Assembly (NCBI RefSeq): GCF_026191675.1
Contig: NZ_JAKRRY010000001.1
Span: forward strand, 62,001-126,000
DNA length: 64,000 bases
Direction: 5' to 3'
Source of the DNA: Vibrio qingdaonensis
GTDB lineage: Bacteria > Pseudomonadota > Gammaproteobacteria > Enterobacterales > Vibrionaceae
A model generated the notes under the pieces. It ran no database searches, had not been told where the DNA came from, and worked only from the letters and a program-made list of their open reading frames with translations. How positions within the stretch are numbered: position 1 is the stretch's first letter; each line of letters opens with the position of its first letter. Of this stretch, positions 8,386-17,659 are shown in pieces. Both the position numbers and the translations under genes were made by a program.

Positions 8386-9450
8386 ATGCCATTAAAAACA
8401 GACGAACTAAGAACTCAGGCACTAGGCCCAATGCCCACTCCGTTGGAATTGAGTACGACTCATCCCATTACAGATGATGTCGCGACAAGAATTGCCGATT
8501 CTCGCCGTCAGATTGAAAACATTCTATCCGGAGAAGATAGCCGTCTTCTTTGCATTGTTGGTCCATGCTCTGTCCACGATACAGAGGCTGCGCTTGATTA
8601 CGCTAAACGCCTAAGTGCGATTCAAGACCAATACCGCGATGAGCTTTTCATTGTGATGCGTACCTACTTTGAAAAACCACGTACGGTTGTTGGTTGGAAA
8701 GGCTTGATTACCGATCCAAACCTAGATGGCTCTTACGCCCTTGAAGCTGGCTTAAACAAAGCCCGTGGCCTGTTACTTGACATCAACAAATTGGGTTTAG
8801 CGACGGCAACTGAATTTCTCGACATGATAACAGGGCAATACATTGCTGACCTTATCACTTGGGGAGCGATCGGTGCTCGTACAACAGAATCTCAAATCCA
8901 TAGAGAGATGGCCTCTGCTCTATCTTGCCCAGTCGGGTTTAAGAATGGCACCAATGGCAGCGTCAAAATAGCTATGGACGCGATCCGAGCGGCACGTGCT
9001 TCACATTATTTCTATTCACCCGATAAAAATGGTCGAATGACGGTCTACCGCACGAGCGGTAACCCGCATGGGCATATCATTTTACGTGGTGGAGATACAG
9101 GTCCAAACTTTGATGAGGGCGCTATCGCATTAGCTTGTGAACAGCTTGCTTCATTTGACCTACCTCAGCGCCTAGTTGTTGACTTCAGCCACGCGAACTG
9201 TGAAAAGCAGCACCGCAAGCAACTTGATGTTGCAGAAGAAATCGGTCGTCAAATCATCGCAGGCTCTCATAAAGTTGCGGGTATCATGGCCGAAAGCTTC
9301 ATTGAAGAAGGTAATCAGAGCATGAGCGACATCAATAACCTCGAATATGGGAAGTCAATCACTGACCCATGTCTAAGTTGGAGCGACACTGTTGATATGC
9401 TTAACATTCTCGCCGATGCGGTAAAACAACGTAATAGTAAGGAAATTTAA
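8386..9450 (+). CDS. aroH: 3-deoxy-7-phosphoheptulonate (DAHP) synthase, class I, AroH-like
   Basis: 354 residues, the usual length. It condenses PEP with erythrose 4-phosphate, the first step of the shikimate pathway. Family motifs are intact: [71 protein letters not shown] and GIMAESF. Among the three E. coli isozymes the sequence looks closest to tryptophan-sensitive AroH (shared DELRT start and [25 protein letters not shown] block), so the symbol is by resemblance; feedback specificity cannot be proved here. No TRP-repressor operator was recognised upstream. yajQ begins one base after the stop, implying co-transcription. The PEP-synthase-like gene is divergent across 257 bp. Confidence 0.9.
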   Translation: MPLKTDELRTQALGPMPTPLELSTTHPITDDVATRIADSRRQIENILSGEDSRLLCIVGPCSVHDTEAALDYAKRLSAIQDQYRDELFIVMRTYFEKPRTVVGWKGLITDPNLDGSYALEAGLNKARGLLLDINKLGLATATEFLDMITGQYIADLITWGAIGARTTESQIHREMASALSCPVGFKNGTNGSVKIAMDAIRAARASHYFYSPDKNGRMTVYRTSGNPHGHIILRGGDTGPNFDEGAIALACEQLASFDLPQRLVVDFSHANCEKQHRKQLDVAEEIGRQIIAGSHKVAGIMAESFIEEGNQSMSDINNLEYGKSITDPCLSWSDTVDMLNILADAVKQRNSKEI

Positions 9451-9451
9451 C

Positions 9452-9934
9452 ATGCCATCATTTGATATTATCTCTGAGATAGAGACGGTTGAATTGCGTA
9501 ATGCTGTCGATAACGCAAATAGAGAGATCACTACCCGCTTTGACTTCCGTAATGTTGAAGCATCATTCACACTAAACGGTGAAGTAGTTAAACTGTCTTG
9601 CGAAAGTGACTTTCAACTAAAACAAATGCGTGACATTTTACGTGGCAATCTTACCAAACGTGGTGTCGATGTGGGTTCAATGGAGTCTAAAACAGCAGAG
9701 CAGTCTGGTAAGCTTTGGCACCAAAACATTGAATTTAAACAAGGTATTGAAACTGCCGTTGCTAAAAAGATCGTAAAAGCGGTGAAAGACGCAAAAATCA
9801 AAGTACAAGTTTCGATCCAGGGCGAGAAAGTTCGCGTAACGGGTAAAAAACGTGATGACTTACAAGCGACAATGCAACTCGTTAAAACGGGTGAGCTCGG
9901 ACAGCCTTTCCAGTTCGATAACTTCAGAGACTAA
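9452..9934 (+). CDS. yajQ: YajQ-family nucleotide-binding protein
   Basis: 160 residues, full length. The sequence has the family signature: [20 protein letters not shown] at the start, TTRFDFRN, and a C-terminal [18 protein letters not shown]. YajQ proteins have two ferredoxin-like domains; some homologues bind cyclic di-GMP, others nucleotides or RNA, and the E. coli protein's role is unclear. It starts one base after the aroH-type stop codon and is followed by a bidirectional terminator, so it forms a two-gene unit with DAHP synthase. Confidence 0.9.
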   Translation: MPSFDIISEIETVELRNAVDNANREITTRFDFRNVEASFTLNGEVVKLSCESDFQLKQMRDILRGNLTKRGVDVGSMESKTAEQSGKLWHQNIEFKQGIETAVAKKIVKAVKDAKIKVQVSIQGEKVRVTGKKRDDLQATMQLVKTGELGQPFQFDNFRD

Positions 9935-9988
9935 TCTGTAGACCACCACCGTTTATTGCTCCTTTCTAGAGCGACAAACAGGCAAAAT

Positions 9989-10010
9989 AAAAAGGGCAGG
10001 TGCCCTTTTT
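9989..10010. terminator. Bidirectional terminator, yajQ / siroheme synthase
   Basis: Stem AAAAAGGGC (9989-9997) / GCCCTTTTT (10002-10010) with a 4-nt loop, T-rich on both strands, between convergent genes. Confidence 0.85.
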
Positions 10011-10948
10011 TATTTTATGCGCCCCAACTCAATCACATTATCACTTTCTTTAAGCAAACGATAAGCTGACGAAGCCGGGTCGATAAATACCACCACCCTC
10101 TGTCCATCGACTTTACATTGGCGAATATGCTCTGCCGCCTCAGTAATATCGTGAAAAGACACCCTTTCTGCATCACGTCTTACCAAATCAACAAAACCAA
10201 ATGGGCAGGCTCTATCATAAAATACGATTTCTGCCTCTTGCATCAAGCGTAATGCTCTTAGCGGCAGAAGTTCAGGGTCATCACCAAACTCAATCCACGT
10301 ACATGACTCGGAAAATGTCACCGGTTGCTCAACCATTCGCTGATAAACCTGTTCAATATCTTGATTATTAACACAGCACATCACGTCTGGTTTTCTAAAA
10401 AACAGCTCCCAGAACTTGCGGCGCTCATCAACTGAAGGAAAACGCTGCTTAATGTCAGCTCGCTTACTGGCGGCAAAATCTGCGAGTTGCGCAGTATTCA
10501 TGGGCAAAACGGTTTCTATTTTTTCACGTATTCCTCGAATGAGAACAGGAGAAGATCCACCACTCGAAATCGCTATTTGAATGCGTCCTCGGTTTATTAT
10601 CGAGGGCGTAATAAAGTCACAATAAGGCGTATCATCAACAACATTAACAAGAATACGTAACTTTTTTGCATCTTTATGCACTTGATGATTCAAGCTAGGA
10701 TTATCGGTTGTCGCCCAAACTTGTACGTAATCGCTTGTCATCAATTCTGGCTCATAAAACCGCTGTATCCAATGACACTTATCATTACCTACTAATTGAG
10801 CCAGATAAGGCTCTATCTTAGGCGACACAACCGTTACCTGCGCACCCGCACGTAACAACATATCAATTTTACGACAAGCAACCTCCCCTCCGCCTATCAC
10901 GAGTACAGGCTTTTCAAGTAGATCCATAAACAGTGGAAAGTAACGCAT
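10010..10948 (-). CDS. Siroheme synthase N-terminal protein (precorrin-2 dehydrogenase/ferrochelatase) with a shortened methyltransferase tail
   Basis: 312 residues. Residues 1-~215 match the N-terminal half of CysG: Rossmann motif VLVIGGGEVACRK, NVVDDTPYCDFITPSII, SSGGSSPVLIRGIREKIE and RRKFWELFF, which oxidise precorrin-2 and insert iron. The last ~95 residues align with the beginning of the CysG methyltransferase (LRLMQEAEIVFYDR, LVRRDAERV), but its glycine-rich start is changed (IEFGDDPELLP in place of VGAGPGD) and the rest is missing. A separate uroporphyrinogen methyltransferase must act elsewhere. The start at 10948 (MRYFPLF) has AAGGGA six bases upstream; the longer frame adds 11 poorly fitting residues. 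Confidence 0.85.
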   Translation of the reverse strand: MRYFPLFMDLLEKPVLVIGGGEVACRKIDMLLRAGAQVTVVSPKIEPYLAQLVGNDKCHWIQRFYEPELMTSDYVQVWATTDNPSLNHQVHKDAKKLRILVNVVDDTPYCDFITPSIINRGRIQIAISSGGSSPVLIRGIREKIETVLPMNTAQLADFAASKRADIKQRFPSVDERRKFWELFFRKPDVMCCVNNQDIEQVYQRMVEQPVTFSESCTWIEFGDDPELLPLRALRLMQEAEIVFYDRACPFGFVDLVRRDAERVSFHDITEAAEHIRQCKVDGQRVVVFIDPASSAYRLLKESDNVIELGRIK

Positions 10949-11423
10949 AAATTTCCCTTTCAAAACGAAATAACTATTCATTCAAACTCACCAGAATGGT
11001 GCAGCTTTGTCACCGAGACATTCGTCACAAAACAATTTTTCACTGAATTTTCAGCAATAATTAGCGCAATATCCAGCGTTTGACCTAAAAAACAAGTTAG
11101 TATTTTAAATTAACGTTTTTTTAACAAATCTACTTCTATCGCACTAGATTGGTGTTTAGTTGCACTATTTACAAAACTATTACACTTCGTCATTCTAACA
11201 ATGGTTTAAGGTCGTGTGACAACTCAAAACATCTTTTAAATTAATAATTTGAGAAATCATAAAACATTATCTACGCTTTAAACGGTTGTTACAACTGGTA
11301 GAAAATTAGTTCGAATATTAAGAACTTAGGATGCACCAAAATCATGACCAGCACAAAACAATGATTAGCACATTGTATTCAGGATGGACCTGATTTACAC
11401 GGAACTTACAGGAAGGATACACA
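10949..11423. other. 475-bp intergenic region upstream of aapJ
   Basis: AT-rich, no coding frame, and holds the divergent promoters of the siroheme and amino-acid transporter genes. A Shine-Dalgarno AGGAAGGA lies before the aapJ ATG (about 11410-11417). A sigma-54-like TGGTGTTTAGTTGCA near 11150 has the wrong GG-GC spacing. No operator is claimed. Confidence 0.5.
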
Positions 11424-12454
11424 ATGGCAAAGAACCTCACTCTAATTGCATCTTTGGTAGCTGCTTCAGCTGCTATGGTAAGCACGTCAGCTTCCGCGGC
11501 TGACAGCACGCTAGAAAAGGTCACGAAAGCAGGCGTTTTAACTTGTGGTGTGAGTACGGGTCTTCCCGGCTTCTCCAACCCTAACTCAAAAGGTGAATGG
11601 GAAGGTATTGATGTTGAATACTGTCAAGCTGTTGCAGCGGCAGTACTTGGTGATAAATCTAAAGTAAAATATGTCCCACTAACCGCAAAAGAGCGTTTTA
11701 CTGCCCTTCAGTCTGGGGAAATTGATGTACTGTCACGTAATACTACGTGGACTCTACACCGTGATACTGCTCTGGGTCTAAACTTTGTCGGCGTTAACTA
11801 TTATGATGGTCAAGGCTTCATGGTCATGAAAGATCTGGGTGTGACCAGTGCTAAAGATCTCGATGGCGCTTCTGTTTGTGTTCAATCAGGTACAACGACT
11901 GAACTCAACCTAGCCGATTACTTCCGTAACAGCGGTATGTCATACAAGCCAGTGGTATTTGATACTGCGGCACAAACATCAAAAGGCTTTGACGCCGGAC
12001 GTTGTGACGTACTGACGACTGACCAATCCGGTCTATATGCTCTAAGACTTAACCTAAAAGATCCTAGCGCAGCCGTCGTACTTCCAGAAATCATTTCTAA
12101 AGAGCCTCTAGGTCCTGTTGTTCGCCAAGGCGATGACCAATGGTTCAACATTGCTAAATGGACACTAAACGCCATGATCAATGCTGAAGAATATGGTATT
12201 ACCTCGAAAAATGCGGATGAAATGCTGAAATCGACCGATCCAAACATCAAGCGTATTCTCTTGGTGTTGATGGACCGAAAGGTAAAGGTCTAGGCATTAA
12301 TGATGATTGGGGTTACCAAGTTATCAAACAAGTAGGTAACTACGGTGAAAGCTTCGAGCGAACTGTCGGTACAGGCTCTCCACTGGCAATTGACCGTGGT
12401 GTCAACGCACTTTGGAATGCTGGTGGCTTCATGTATGCGCCACCAATCCGCTAA
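11424..12454 (+). pseudogene. aapJ: General L-amino acid ABC transporter periplasmic binding protein, frameshifted
   Basis: Full-length AapJ/YhdW-type proteins have about 342 residues. The initial frame stops after 289 residues at 12293 with a non-homologous tail, but the missing end is present in another frame to a stop at 12452-12454 (GLGINDDWGYQVIKQVGNYG ... ALWNAGGFMYAPPIR). Removing two bases from the TCTCT at 12257-12261 restores KRILGVDGPKGKGLG and a 342-residue protein. A signal peptide ending ASAAD (about residues 1-26) and the SBP_bac_3 motifs are normal. Either this is a true CT insertion that destroys the C-terminal 50-60 residues, or a sequencing error. The intact permease and ATPase genes downstream make recent or artefactual damage likely. 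Confidence 0.85.
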
Positions 12455-12537
12455 ACGTATCAAATAGCTGAAAGCGAACGTCGCCGTCAGTTGTTTGCAC
12501 TACAATTAGTGCTTTGAAATACATAATGCTCCAAAAC

Positions 12538-12558
12538 AAGGGCGGTTTATCCGCCCTT
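12538..12558 (+). terminator. Intraoperon hairpin between aapJ and aapQ
   Basis: Stem AAGGGCGG (12538-12545) / CCGCCCTT (12551-12558), loop TTTAT. The tail (TCTCAAAGG) is poor in T, so it probably protects the binding-protein mRNA or partly attenuates, which fits the need for more binding protein than permease. Confidence 0.65.
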
Positions 12559-12585
12559 TCTCAAAGGATTTGAGGTTATAGCTGT

Positions 12586-13788
12586 ATGAAACCTACTAAT
12601 ACTCAAGTCGCAACGCAGGCAAAACCTGCGAAAAGCGCAAATCTCCTGTACAACCCTACCTTTCGTTCCGTCGTTTTCCAAGCTATTGCAATTGTAGCGC
12701 TTGGAGCCTTTTTCTATACTATTGTCACTAATGCTCTCGACAACCTTGCGGCTCGAGGCATCGCCACTGGTTTTGATTTTCTTTCTGAAGAAGCGGGTTT
12801 TGGTATTGGGTTAACACTCATTGAATACGATGAAACGTTTTCTTATGGTCGCACCTTTTTTGTTGGGCTACTGAACACGGCTCTTGTCTCTGTCCTTGGT
12901 ATACTCTTCGCGACAGTATTGGGCTTTGTTATTGGTATTGCTCGTCTTTCTTCTAACTGGCTTGTGAGCCGATTCGCCGCCGTCTACATTGAGATATTCC
13001 GAAATATCCCACTACTGCTGCAGATCTTCTTTTGGTATTTTGCCGTTCTTCAGGCGCTTCCTTCGCCAAGACAAAGTATGAGCCTAGGGGAAGCTATTTT
13101 CCTTAACGTTCGTGGGTTGTACTTCCCTGCCCCTGTTATGGAAGCTGGAAGTAGTATTGTCATTGGTGTTTTCATCATTGGTCTAATCGCTACAATTGGC
13201 GTAAGTATATGGGCCAAAAACAAACAAAGATTAACTGGGCAACAAACTCCAATGTTACGTATCGCCTTAGGGTTACTCGTTGGATTACCACTCATCGCCT
13301 ACTTTATTATGGGCATGCCAATTTCTGCAGAATATCCCGTATTAAAAGGGTTTAACTTCCGTGGCGGAATTAGCATCATCCCAGAGTTAGCGGCATTAAC
13401 CATTGCGCTTAGTATCTACACTGCGTCTTTCATCGCTGAGATCGTTCGTTCCGGTATCAATGCTGTCAATCATGGTCAAACTGAGGCTGCGATGTCTCTT
13501 GGTTTACCTCGCACTCGCACATTGAAGCTCGTCGTGATCCCGCAAGCAATGAGAATCATCATTCCGCCTTTAACGAGTCAATACCTTAACTTAACCAAAA
13601 ACTCATCTTTAGCGATGGCTATCGGTTATCCAGACCTGGTGTCTGTTTTCGCTGGCACGACACTGAACCAAGTGGGGCAAGCGATTGAAGTTATCGCGAT
13701 GACGATGGCAGTCTATCTGACCTTAAGTTTAGTCACTTCTGCGTTGATGAATTTGTATAACCGTAAAGTCGCTTTGGTGGAGAGATAA
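12586..13788 (+). CDS. aapQ: General L-amino acid ABC transporter permease AapQ
   Basis: 400 residues, matching AapQ/YhdX. It is an inner-membrane permease of the HAAT (polar amino acid) family, with multiple hydrophobic helices. The EAA loop contacting the ATPase is NHGQTEAAMSLGLPRTRTLKLVVIPQAMRIIIPPL in sense, spanning about residues 302-336 (EAAMSLG core). A long insertion between the first helices and the core is typical of this subfamily. It starts 131 bp after aapJ, beyond an intraoperon hairpin, and ends one base before aapM. Confidence 0.9.
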   Translation: MKPTNTQVATQAKPAKSANLLYNPTFRSVVFQAIAIVALGAFFYTIVTNALDNLAARGIATGFDFLSEEAGFGIGLTLIEYDETFSYGRTFFVGLLNTALVSVLGILFATVLGFVIGIARLSSNWLVSRFAAVYIEIFRNIPLLLQIFFWYFAVLQALPSPRQSMSLGEAIFLNVRGLYFPAPVMEAGSSIVIGVFIIGLIATIGVSIWAKNKQRLTGQQTPMLRIALGLLVGLPLIAYFIMGMPISAEYPVLKGFNFRGGISIIPELAALTIALSIYTASFIAEIVRSGINAVNHGQTEAAMSLGLPRTRTLKLVVIPQAMRIIIPPLTSQYLNLTKNSSLAMAIGYPDLVSVFAGTTLNQVGQAIEVIAMTMAVYLTLSLVTSALMNLYNRKVALVER

Positions 13789-13789
13789 T

Positions 13790-14887
13790 ATGTCGCAGCA
13801 TCAATTTCAGCCCGACCTCCCGCCACCAGCCAATACGGTAGGTCTTGTCGGATGGCTCCGGAAAAACTTGTTTGATGGGCCAGTCAATTCCATACTGACC
13901 ATCATTGTGAGTTACATCTGCATTACATTGCTTTGGCAGGTTGCTAACTGGGCATTTATTAATGCCGATTGGGTAGGCACTACTCGAGATGCATGCTCAC
14001 GAGAAGGGGCTTGTTGGGTATTCATCAGTGTACGCTGGGACCAGTTCATGTACGGTTTCTACCCAGAAGCTGAGCTATGGAGACCACAGCTTTTTTACGC
14101 AACACTCGCGATTTTCGTCGCATTGCTTGCCTACGAAGGTACGCCTAAGCGCTTGTGGATTTGGTTGTTTTTTGTAAACATTTATCCGTTTATCGCAGGC
14201 GCCCTACTGTATGGCGGCGTATTTGGCCTAGAGGTCGTTGATACCCATAAATGGGGAGGCTTACTTGTCACGCTAATCATCGCACTGGTCGGGATTATCG
14301 TCTCCCTACCTATTGGTGTGGCTTTGGCTCTCGGGCGACGCTCAGAAATGCCGATTATCCGCAGTATCTGTACAGTGTATATCGAAGTTTGGCGTGGTGT
14401 ACCGCTCATCACCGTCCTATTTATGGCTTCCGTTATGCTTCCGCTGTTTTTAGCAGAAGGAACCGAAACAGATAAGCTGATTCGTGCATTAATAGGTGTA
14501 GTTCTATTTAGTGCAGCCTACATGGCCGAAGTTGTCCGAGGAGGGTTACAAGCGATTTCCAAAGGGCAATACGAGGCCGCTGACGCACTAGGTCTTAGCT
14601 ATTGGAAAAAAATGGGGTTAATCGTACTACCCCAAGCATTGAAGATCACTATCCCTTCAATTGTGAACACGTTTATCGGTCTTTTCAAAGACACCAGTTT
14701 GGTACTCATCATCGGTATGTTTGATGTATTGGGTATTGGTCAGGCAGCAAACACCGACCCTGAGTGGTTAGGTTTTTCTACCGAAAGTTATGTATTTGTC
14801 GCGTTAGTGTTCTGGGTATTCTGCTTTGGCATGTCGAGATATTCGATATGGCTAGAGAATAAACTGCATACCGGTCACAAACGATAA
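13790..14887 (+). CDS. aapM: General L-amino acid ABC transporter permease AapM
   Basis: 365 residues, matching AapM/YhdY, the second permease of the heterodimeric channel. The EAA loop is [20 protein letters not shown] (about residues 260-279) followed by [16 protein letters not shown]. It begins one base after the aapQ stop, so the pair is translationally linked. Amino-acid substrates cannot be narrowed from the permease sequence; the characterised Rhizobium system takes up a broad range of L-amino acids. Confidence 0.9.
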   Translation: MSQHQFQPDLPPPANTVGLVGWLRKNLFDGPVNSILTIIVSYICITLLWQVANWAFINADWVGTTRDACSREGACWVFISVRWDQFMYGFYPEAELWRPQLFYATLAIFVALLAYEGTPKRLWIWLFFVNIYPFIAGALLYGGVFGLEVVDTHKWGGLLVTLIIALVGIIVSLPIGVALALGRRSEMPIIRSICTVYIEVWRGVPLITVLFMASVMLPLFLAEGTETDKLIRALIGVVLFSAAYMAEVVRGGLQAISKGQYEAADALGLSYWKKMGLIVLPQALKITIPSIVNTFIGLFKDTSLVLIIGMFDVLGIGQAANTDPEWLGFSTESYVFVALVFWVFCFGMSRYSIWLENKLHTGHKR

Positions 14888-14909
14888 AACGGAAATTCAA
14901 GGACGTATT

Positions 14910-15659
14910 ATGACGCAACAAGAAGATTACATGATCCAACTGAAGGACATGAACAAATGGTACGGTGAGTTTCACGTACTGAAAAATATTAACCTAGAAG
15001 TAAAAAAAGGCGAGAAAATCGTTATTTGTGGCCCTTCTGGCTCTGGTAAGTCGACCATGATTCGCTGCATTAACCGCCTAGAAGAGCATCAAGCCGGTAA
15101 CATTTTTGTATCTGGCACTGAATTGACGGAAGATCTAAAAAATATCGAAGCAGTAAGACGAGAAGTCGGCATGTGTTTCCAACACTTTAACCTCTTCCCG
15201 CACTTAACTGTGTTAGAAAACTGCACACTCGCGCCAATTTGGGTTAAAAAAATGCCTAAAGAAGAAGCTGAGTCAATAGCAATGAAGTATTTAGAGCGTG
15301 TAAAGATCCCTGATCAAGCAGACAAATACCCTGGTCAACTCTCCGGCGGACAACAACAGCGCGTTGCCATTGCACGCTCACTATGCATGAGTCCTCAGGT
15401 TATGCTGTTCGACGAACCCACTTCAGCACTCGATCCTGAAATGGTTCGAGAAGTACTCGACGTCATGGTGGAGCTTGCAGATGAGGGCATGACCATGCTG
15501 TGTGTTACTCACGAAATGGGGTTTGCAAAAGAAGTCGCCGACAGAGTTATCTTCATGGACGCGGGTGAAATTATCGAAGAGAACAACCCTATCGATTTCT
15601 TTGAAAACCCGCAATCAGACCGAACGCAAAACTTCTTGAGCCAAATTTTGCACCATTAA
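14910..15659 (+). CDS. aapP: General L-amino acid ABC transporter ATP-binding protein AapP
   Basis: 249 residues. Walker [11 protein letters not shown]-loop ([10 protein letters not shown]), signature [15 protein letters not shown], Walker [15 protein letters not shown] and the H-loop CVTHEMGF are all intact. It is the cytoplasmic ATPase of the aapJQMP transporter. The start used gives [20 protein letters not shown]; the inner Met at residue 8 is possible, but the upstream AAGGACG supports the first. It ends the operon, followed by a strong terminator. Confidence 0.93.
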   Translation: MTQQEDYMIQLKDMNKWYGEFHVLKNINLEVKKGEKIVICGPSGSGKSTMIRCINRLEEHQAGNIFVSGTELTEDLKNIEAVRREVGMCFQHFNLFPHLTVLENCTLAPIWVKKMPKEEAESIAMKYLERVKIPDQADKYPGQLSGGQQQRVAIARSLCMSPQVMLFDEPTSALDPEMVREVLDVMVELADEGMTMLCVTHEMGFAKEVADRVIFMDAGEIIEENNPIDFFENPQSDRTQNFLSQILHH

Positions 15660-15672
15660 AGCCTCATTAACG

Positions 15673-15701
15673 AAAAGGCGACGGAAACGTCGCCTTTTTT
15701 T
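15673..15701 (+). terminator. Terminator of the aap operon
   Basis: Stem AAAAGGCGAC (15673-15682) / GTCGCCTTTT (15689-15698) followed by more T. Confidence 0.9.
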
Positions 15702-15873
15702 GTGGATTCAAGCATTTGCAATGCAGACATATTGTGTTACATCTTACTACATACTTAAGCAACTATTTTTATTATGATTTTGTAAAGTGACTTATAATGG
15801 TAAAGCTTGATTTTTTGAACAATCGGCCCCATAACTAGTCATATAAGAAAGTTAATCATCTACGAGGAAGATT

Positions 15874-16536
15874 ATGAACGGTCCTATGGTATCTCGCACT
15901 TCGTCAGAAGCGAGCGTTCTGCAAACGAACAAAGTATTACGCAACACCTATGCCCTACTATCTATGACTTTACTTTGGTCTGCGGTAGTCGCTGGTGTTT
16001 CTATGGCGATGGGATTACCTCGCCCTGGTATTATTATCACTCTGGTTGGCTTTTACGGACTACTTTTCTTGACTGAGAAAAACCGTGATAACTCAATGGG
16101 GTTGGTGTTCACATTCCTATTTACAGGCTTTATGGGCTACACCATTGGTCCATTGCTAAATATGTATATAGGCGCGGGCATGGGCGATGTGATTGTCACC
16201 GCTCTCGGTGGTACAGCCTTGTCGTTCTTAGCGGCATCTGCGTATGCGCTGACAACTAAACGCGACCTGTCAATGCTTGGCGGCTTAATGTTGTCACTAT
16301 TTGTTGTACTAATTGTAGGTATGATTGCCAGCATCTTTATTCAATCCACTATCATGCATTTAGCACTTAGTAGCTTGTTTATCGTGTTCTCAACGATGGC
16401 GATTTTGATGACAACACAAGGCATTATCCGTGGCGGCGAGACTAACTACATCTCTGCAACCGTTACGCTTTTTGTCTCTATTTACAACATCTTCATCAGC
16501 CTGCTAAGTATTCTTGGCATCATGAACGACGACTAG
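15874..16536 (+). CDS. yccA: YccA, BAX inhibitor-1 (TMBIM) family membrane protein
   Basis: 220 residues and seven predicted hydrophobic segments, the normal size for E. coli YccA. Landmarks are VLRNTYALLSMTLLWSA at the start, GMGDVIVTALGGTALSF in the middle and GGETNYISATVTLFVSIYN near the end. YccA interacts with the membrane protease FtsH and modulates degradation of SecY and other clients. AGGAAG precedes the ATG. It begins the conserved run yccA-tusE-acyP-rlmI, the same order as in E. coli. Confidence 0.92.
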   Translation: MNGPMVSRTSSEASVLQTNKVLRNTYALLSMTLLWSAVVAGVSMAMGLPRPGIIITLVGFYGLLFLTEKNRDNSMGLVFTFLFTGFMGYTIGPLLNMYIGAGMGDVIVTALGGTALSFLAASAYALTTKRDLSMLGGLMLSLFVVLIVGMIASIFIQSTIMHLALSSLFIVFSTMAILMTTQGIIRGGETNYISATVTLFVSIYNIFISLLSILGIMNDD

Positions 16537-16563
16537 TTTGTTGACGATGCGTTGATTGTAAAG

Positions 16564-16587
16564 CCCGAGTTTATCTCGGGTTTTTTA
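16564..16587 (+). terminator. Terminator after yccA
   Basis: CCCGAG (16564-16569) / CTCGGG (16575-16580), 5-nt loop, then six T. Confidence 0.85.
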
Positions 16588-16632
16588 TTACTTATCATTT
16601 TATTTACCTCTTCACTTTTCCTACCGCCTAGC

Positions 16633-16667
16633 GGCAACACTCATTCAATCGTTAGGCAACACTCATT
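16633..16667. repeat. Direct repeat GGCAACACTCATT, period 22
   Basis: Exact 13-bp copies at 16633-16645 and 16655-16667, between yccA and tusE. Confidence 0.8.
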
Positions 16668-16733
16668 ACTGGCTTGAAATTGTGTTTTAATTTGAGCTAA
16701 CATCCTAGCGAGTCCAACATACTGATTAATACT

Positions 16734-17063
16734 ATGATCCAATACCAAGATAAAAGCATTGAAACAGATGCGGAAGGCTACCTACTGAACTTTGAAGAGT
16801 GGGAAGAAGGCATGATTGCTATTCTTGCTGAAGAAGAAAACATTGAACTCACCGACGCGCATATTGAAGTCGTGATGTTTGTTCGTCAATTTTACCAAGA
16901 GTTCAATACTTCCCCTGCGGTTCGAATGTTGGTAAAAGCAATGGAAAAAGCGCACGGTCCGGAAAAAGGTAACAGCAAGTACCTATTTAAACTCTTTAAA
17001 AAGGGACCGGCAAAACAAGCAACGAAATTGGCCGGACTACCAAAGCCAGCGAAGTGCCTATAA
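16734..17063 (+). CDS. tusE: Sulfurtransferase TusE (DsrC family)
   Basis: 109 residues, the normal length. TusE accepts persulfide sulfur from TusBCD and hands it to MnmA for 2-thiolation of tRNA wobble uridine. The family features are the N-terminal [17 protein letters not shown], the helical core [16 protein letters not shown], and the swinging C-terminal arm with the catalytic cysteine as second-last residue (KCL end). It lies between yccA and acyP, as in E. coli. Confidence 0.93.
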   Translation: MIQYQDKSIETDAEGYLLNFEEWEEGMIAILAEEENIELTDAHIEVVMFVRQFYQEFNTSPAVRMLVKAMEKAHGPEKGNSKYLFKLFKKGPAKQATKLAGLPKPAKCL

Positions 17064-17087
17064 TTTTCAACTAACCTGAGAATGTCT

Positions 17088-17138
17088 AGCTAGACTATGC
17101 ATTTAGCTAGACTATGTGTTTAGCTAAGCTATGTATCT
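17088..17138. repeat. Tandem repeat, 17 bp x 3
   Basis: Three adjacent copies (17088-17104, 17105-17121, 17122-17138) of AGCTAGACTATGYRTTT-like sequence; the third has AGCTAAGCTATGTATCT. It starts 25 bp after tusE. Confidence 0.88.
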
Positions 17139-17220
17139 AACTCACCAATAATGCCCAACTAACGTTCGTTCAGGCGGTAGAAATTCAGCTCCTGAGTTTA
17201 CACTCTAGCCTCAGATGCGG

Positions 17221-17493
17221 CTAGAGGATCTTGAAACTTCGATATAGCTGATATTCGCATGGCTCTCGCACCACACGTTGAACATGTGCGGTTCTTGGGC
17301 CTGTCATCAACCATCGCTCCAATGCATCAACATCTGTCGGTCGACCGCATACCATCACTTCCACAGTGCCATCAGGTTGGTTCTTTGCATATCCCGTTGT
17401 ATTTAATTTCAATCCTTCATGGCAAGTGTGATACCGAAAACCCACACCTTGCACGTGTCCCTCAACAATAAACTTCTTACAAATATCCGGCAT
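17221..17493 (-). CDS. acyP: Acylphosphatase
   Basis: 90 residues, the usual size. It hydrolyses acyl phosphates such as 1,3-bisphosphoglycerate. The active-site loop GHVQGVGFRYHT holds the phosphate-binding Arg, and the catalytic Asn lies in GYAKNQPDGTVEV. An inverted repeat CTCTAGCC/GGCTAGAG (17203-17226) overlaps the stop codon and may end transcription, although no T-run follows on this strand. It lies opposite to tusE and rlmI. Confidence 0.93.
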   Translation of the reverse strand: MPDICKKFIVEGHVQGVGFRYHTCHEGLKLNTTGYAKNQPDGTVEVMVCGRPTDVDALERWLMTGPRTAHVQRVVREPCEYQLYRSFKIL

Positions 17494-17659
17494 AAGATTA
17501 TCCCTAATGTTACCACTCTTAGAATATAGCGAATATATTGGCCTAATCTGAACTTAAACCGTATTTAAACACAGTCATTATGGCCACATCATTGCATTTG
17601 TCTGCGACATCACACAAAATAGCCCACCCTTTCTATTGTACTAACACGTAAGGCATCTC

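Noticed and set aside
11148..11162. Sigma-54-like TGGTGTTTAGTTGCA upstream of aapJ
   Set aside because: The GG and GC elements are 9 bases apart instead of 10, and the -24 element differs from the consensus; a one-base shift normally abolishes sigma-54 recognition.
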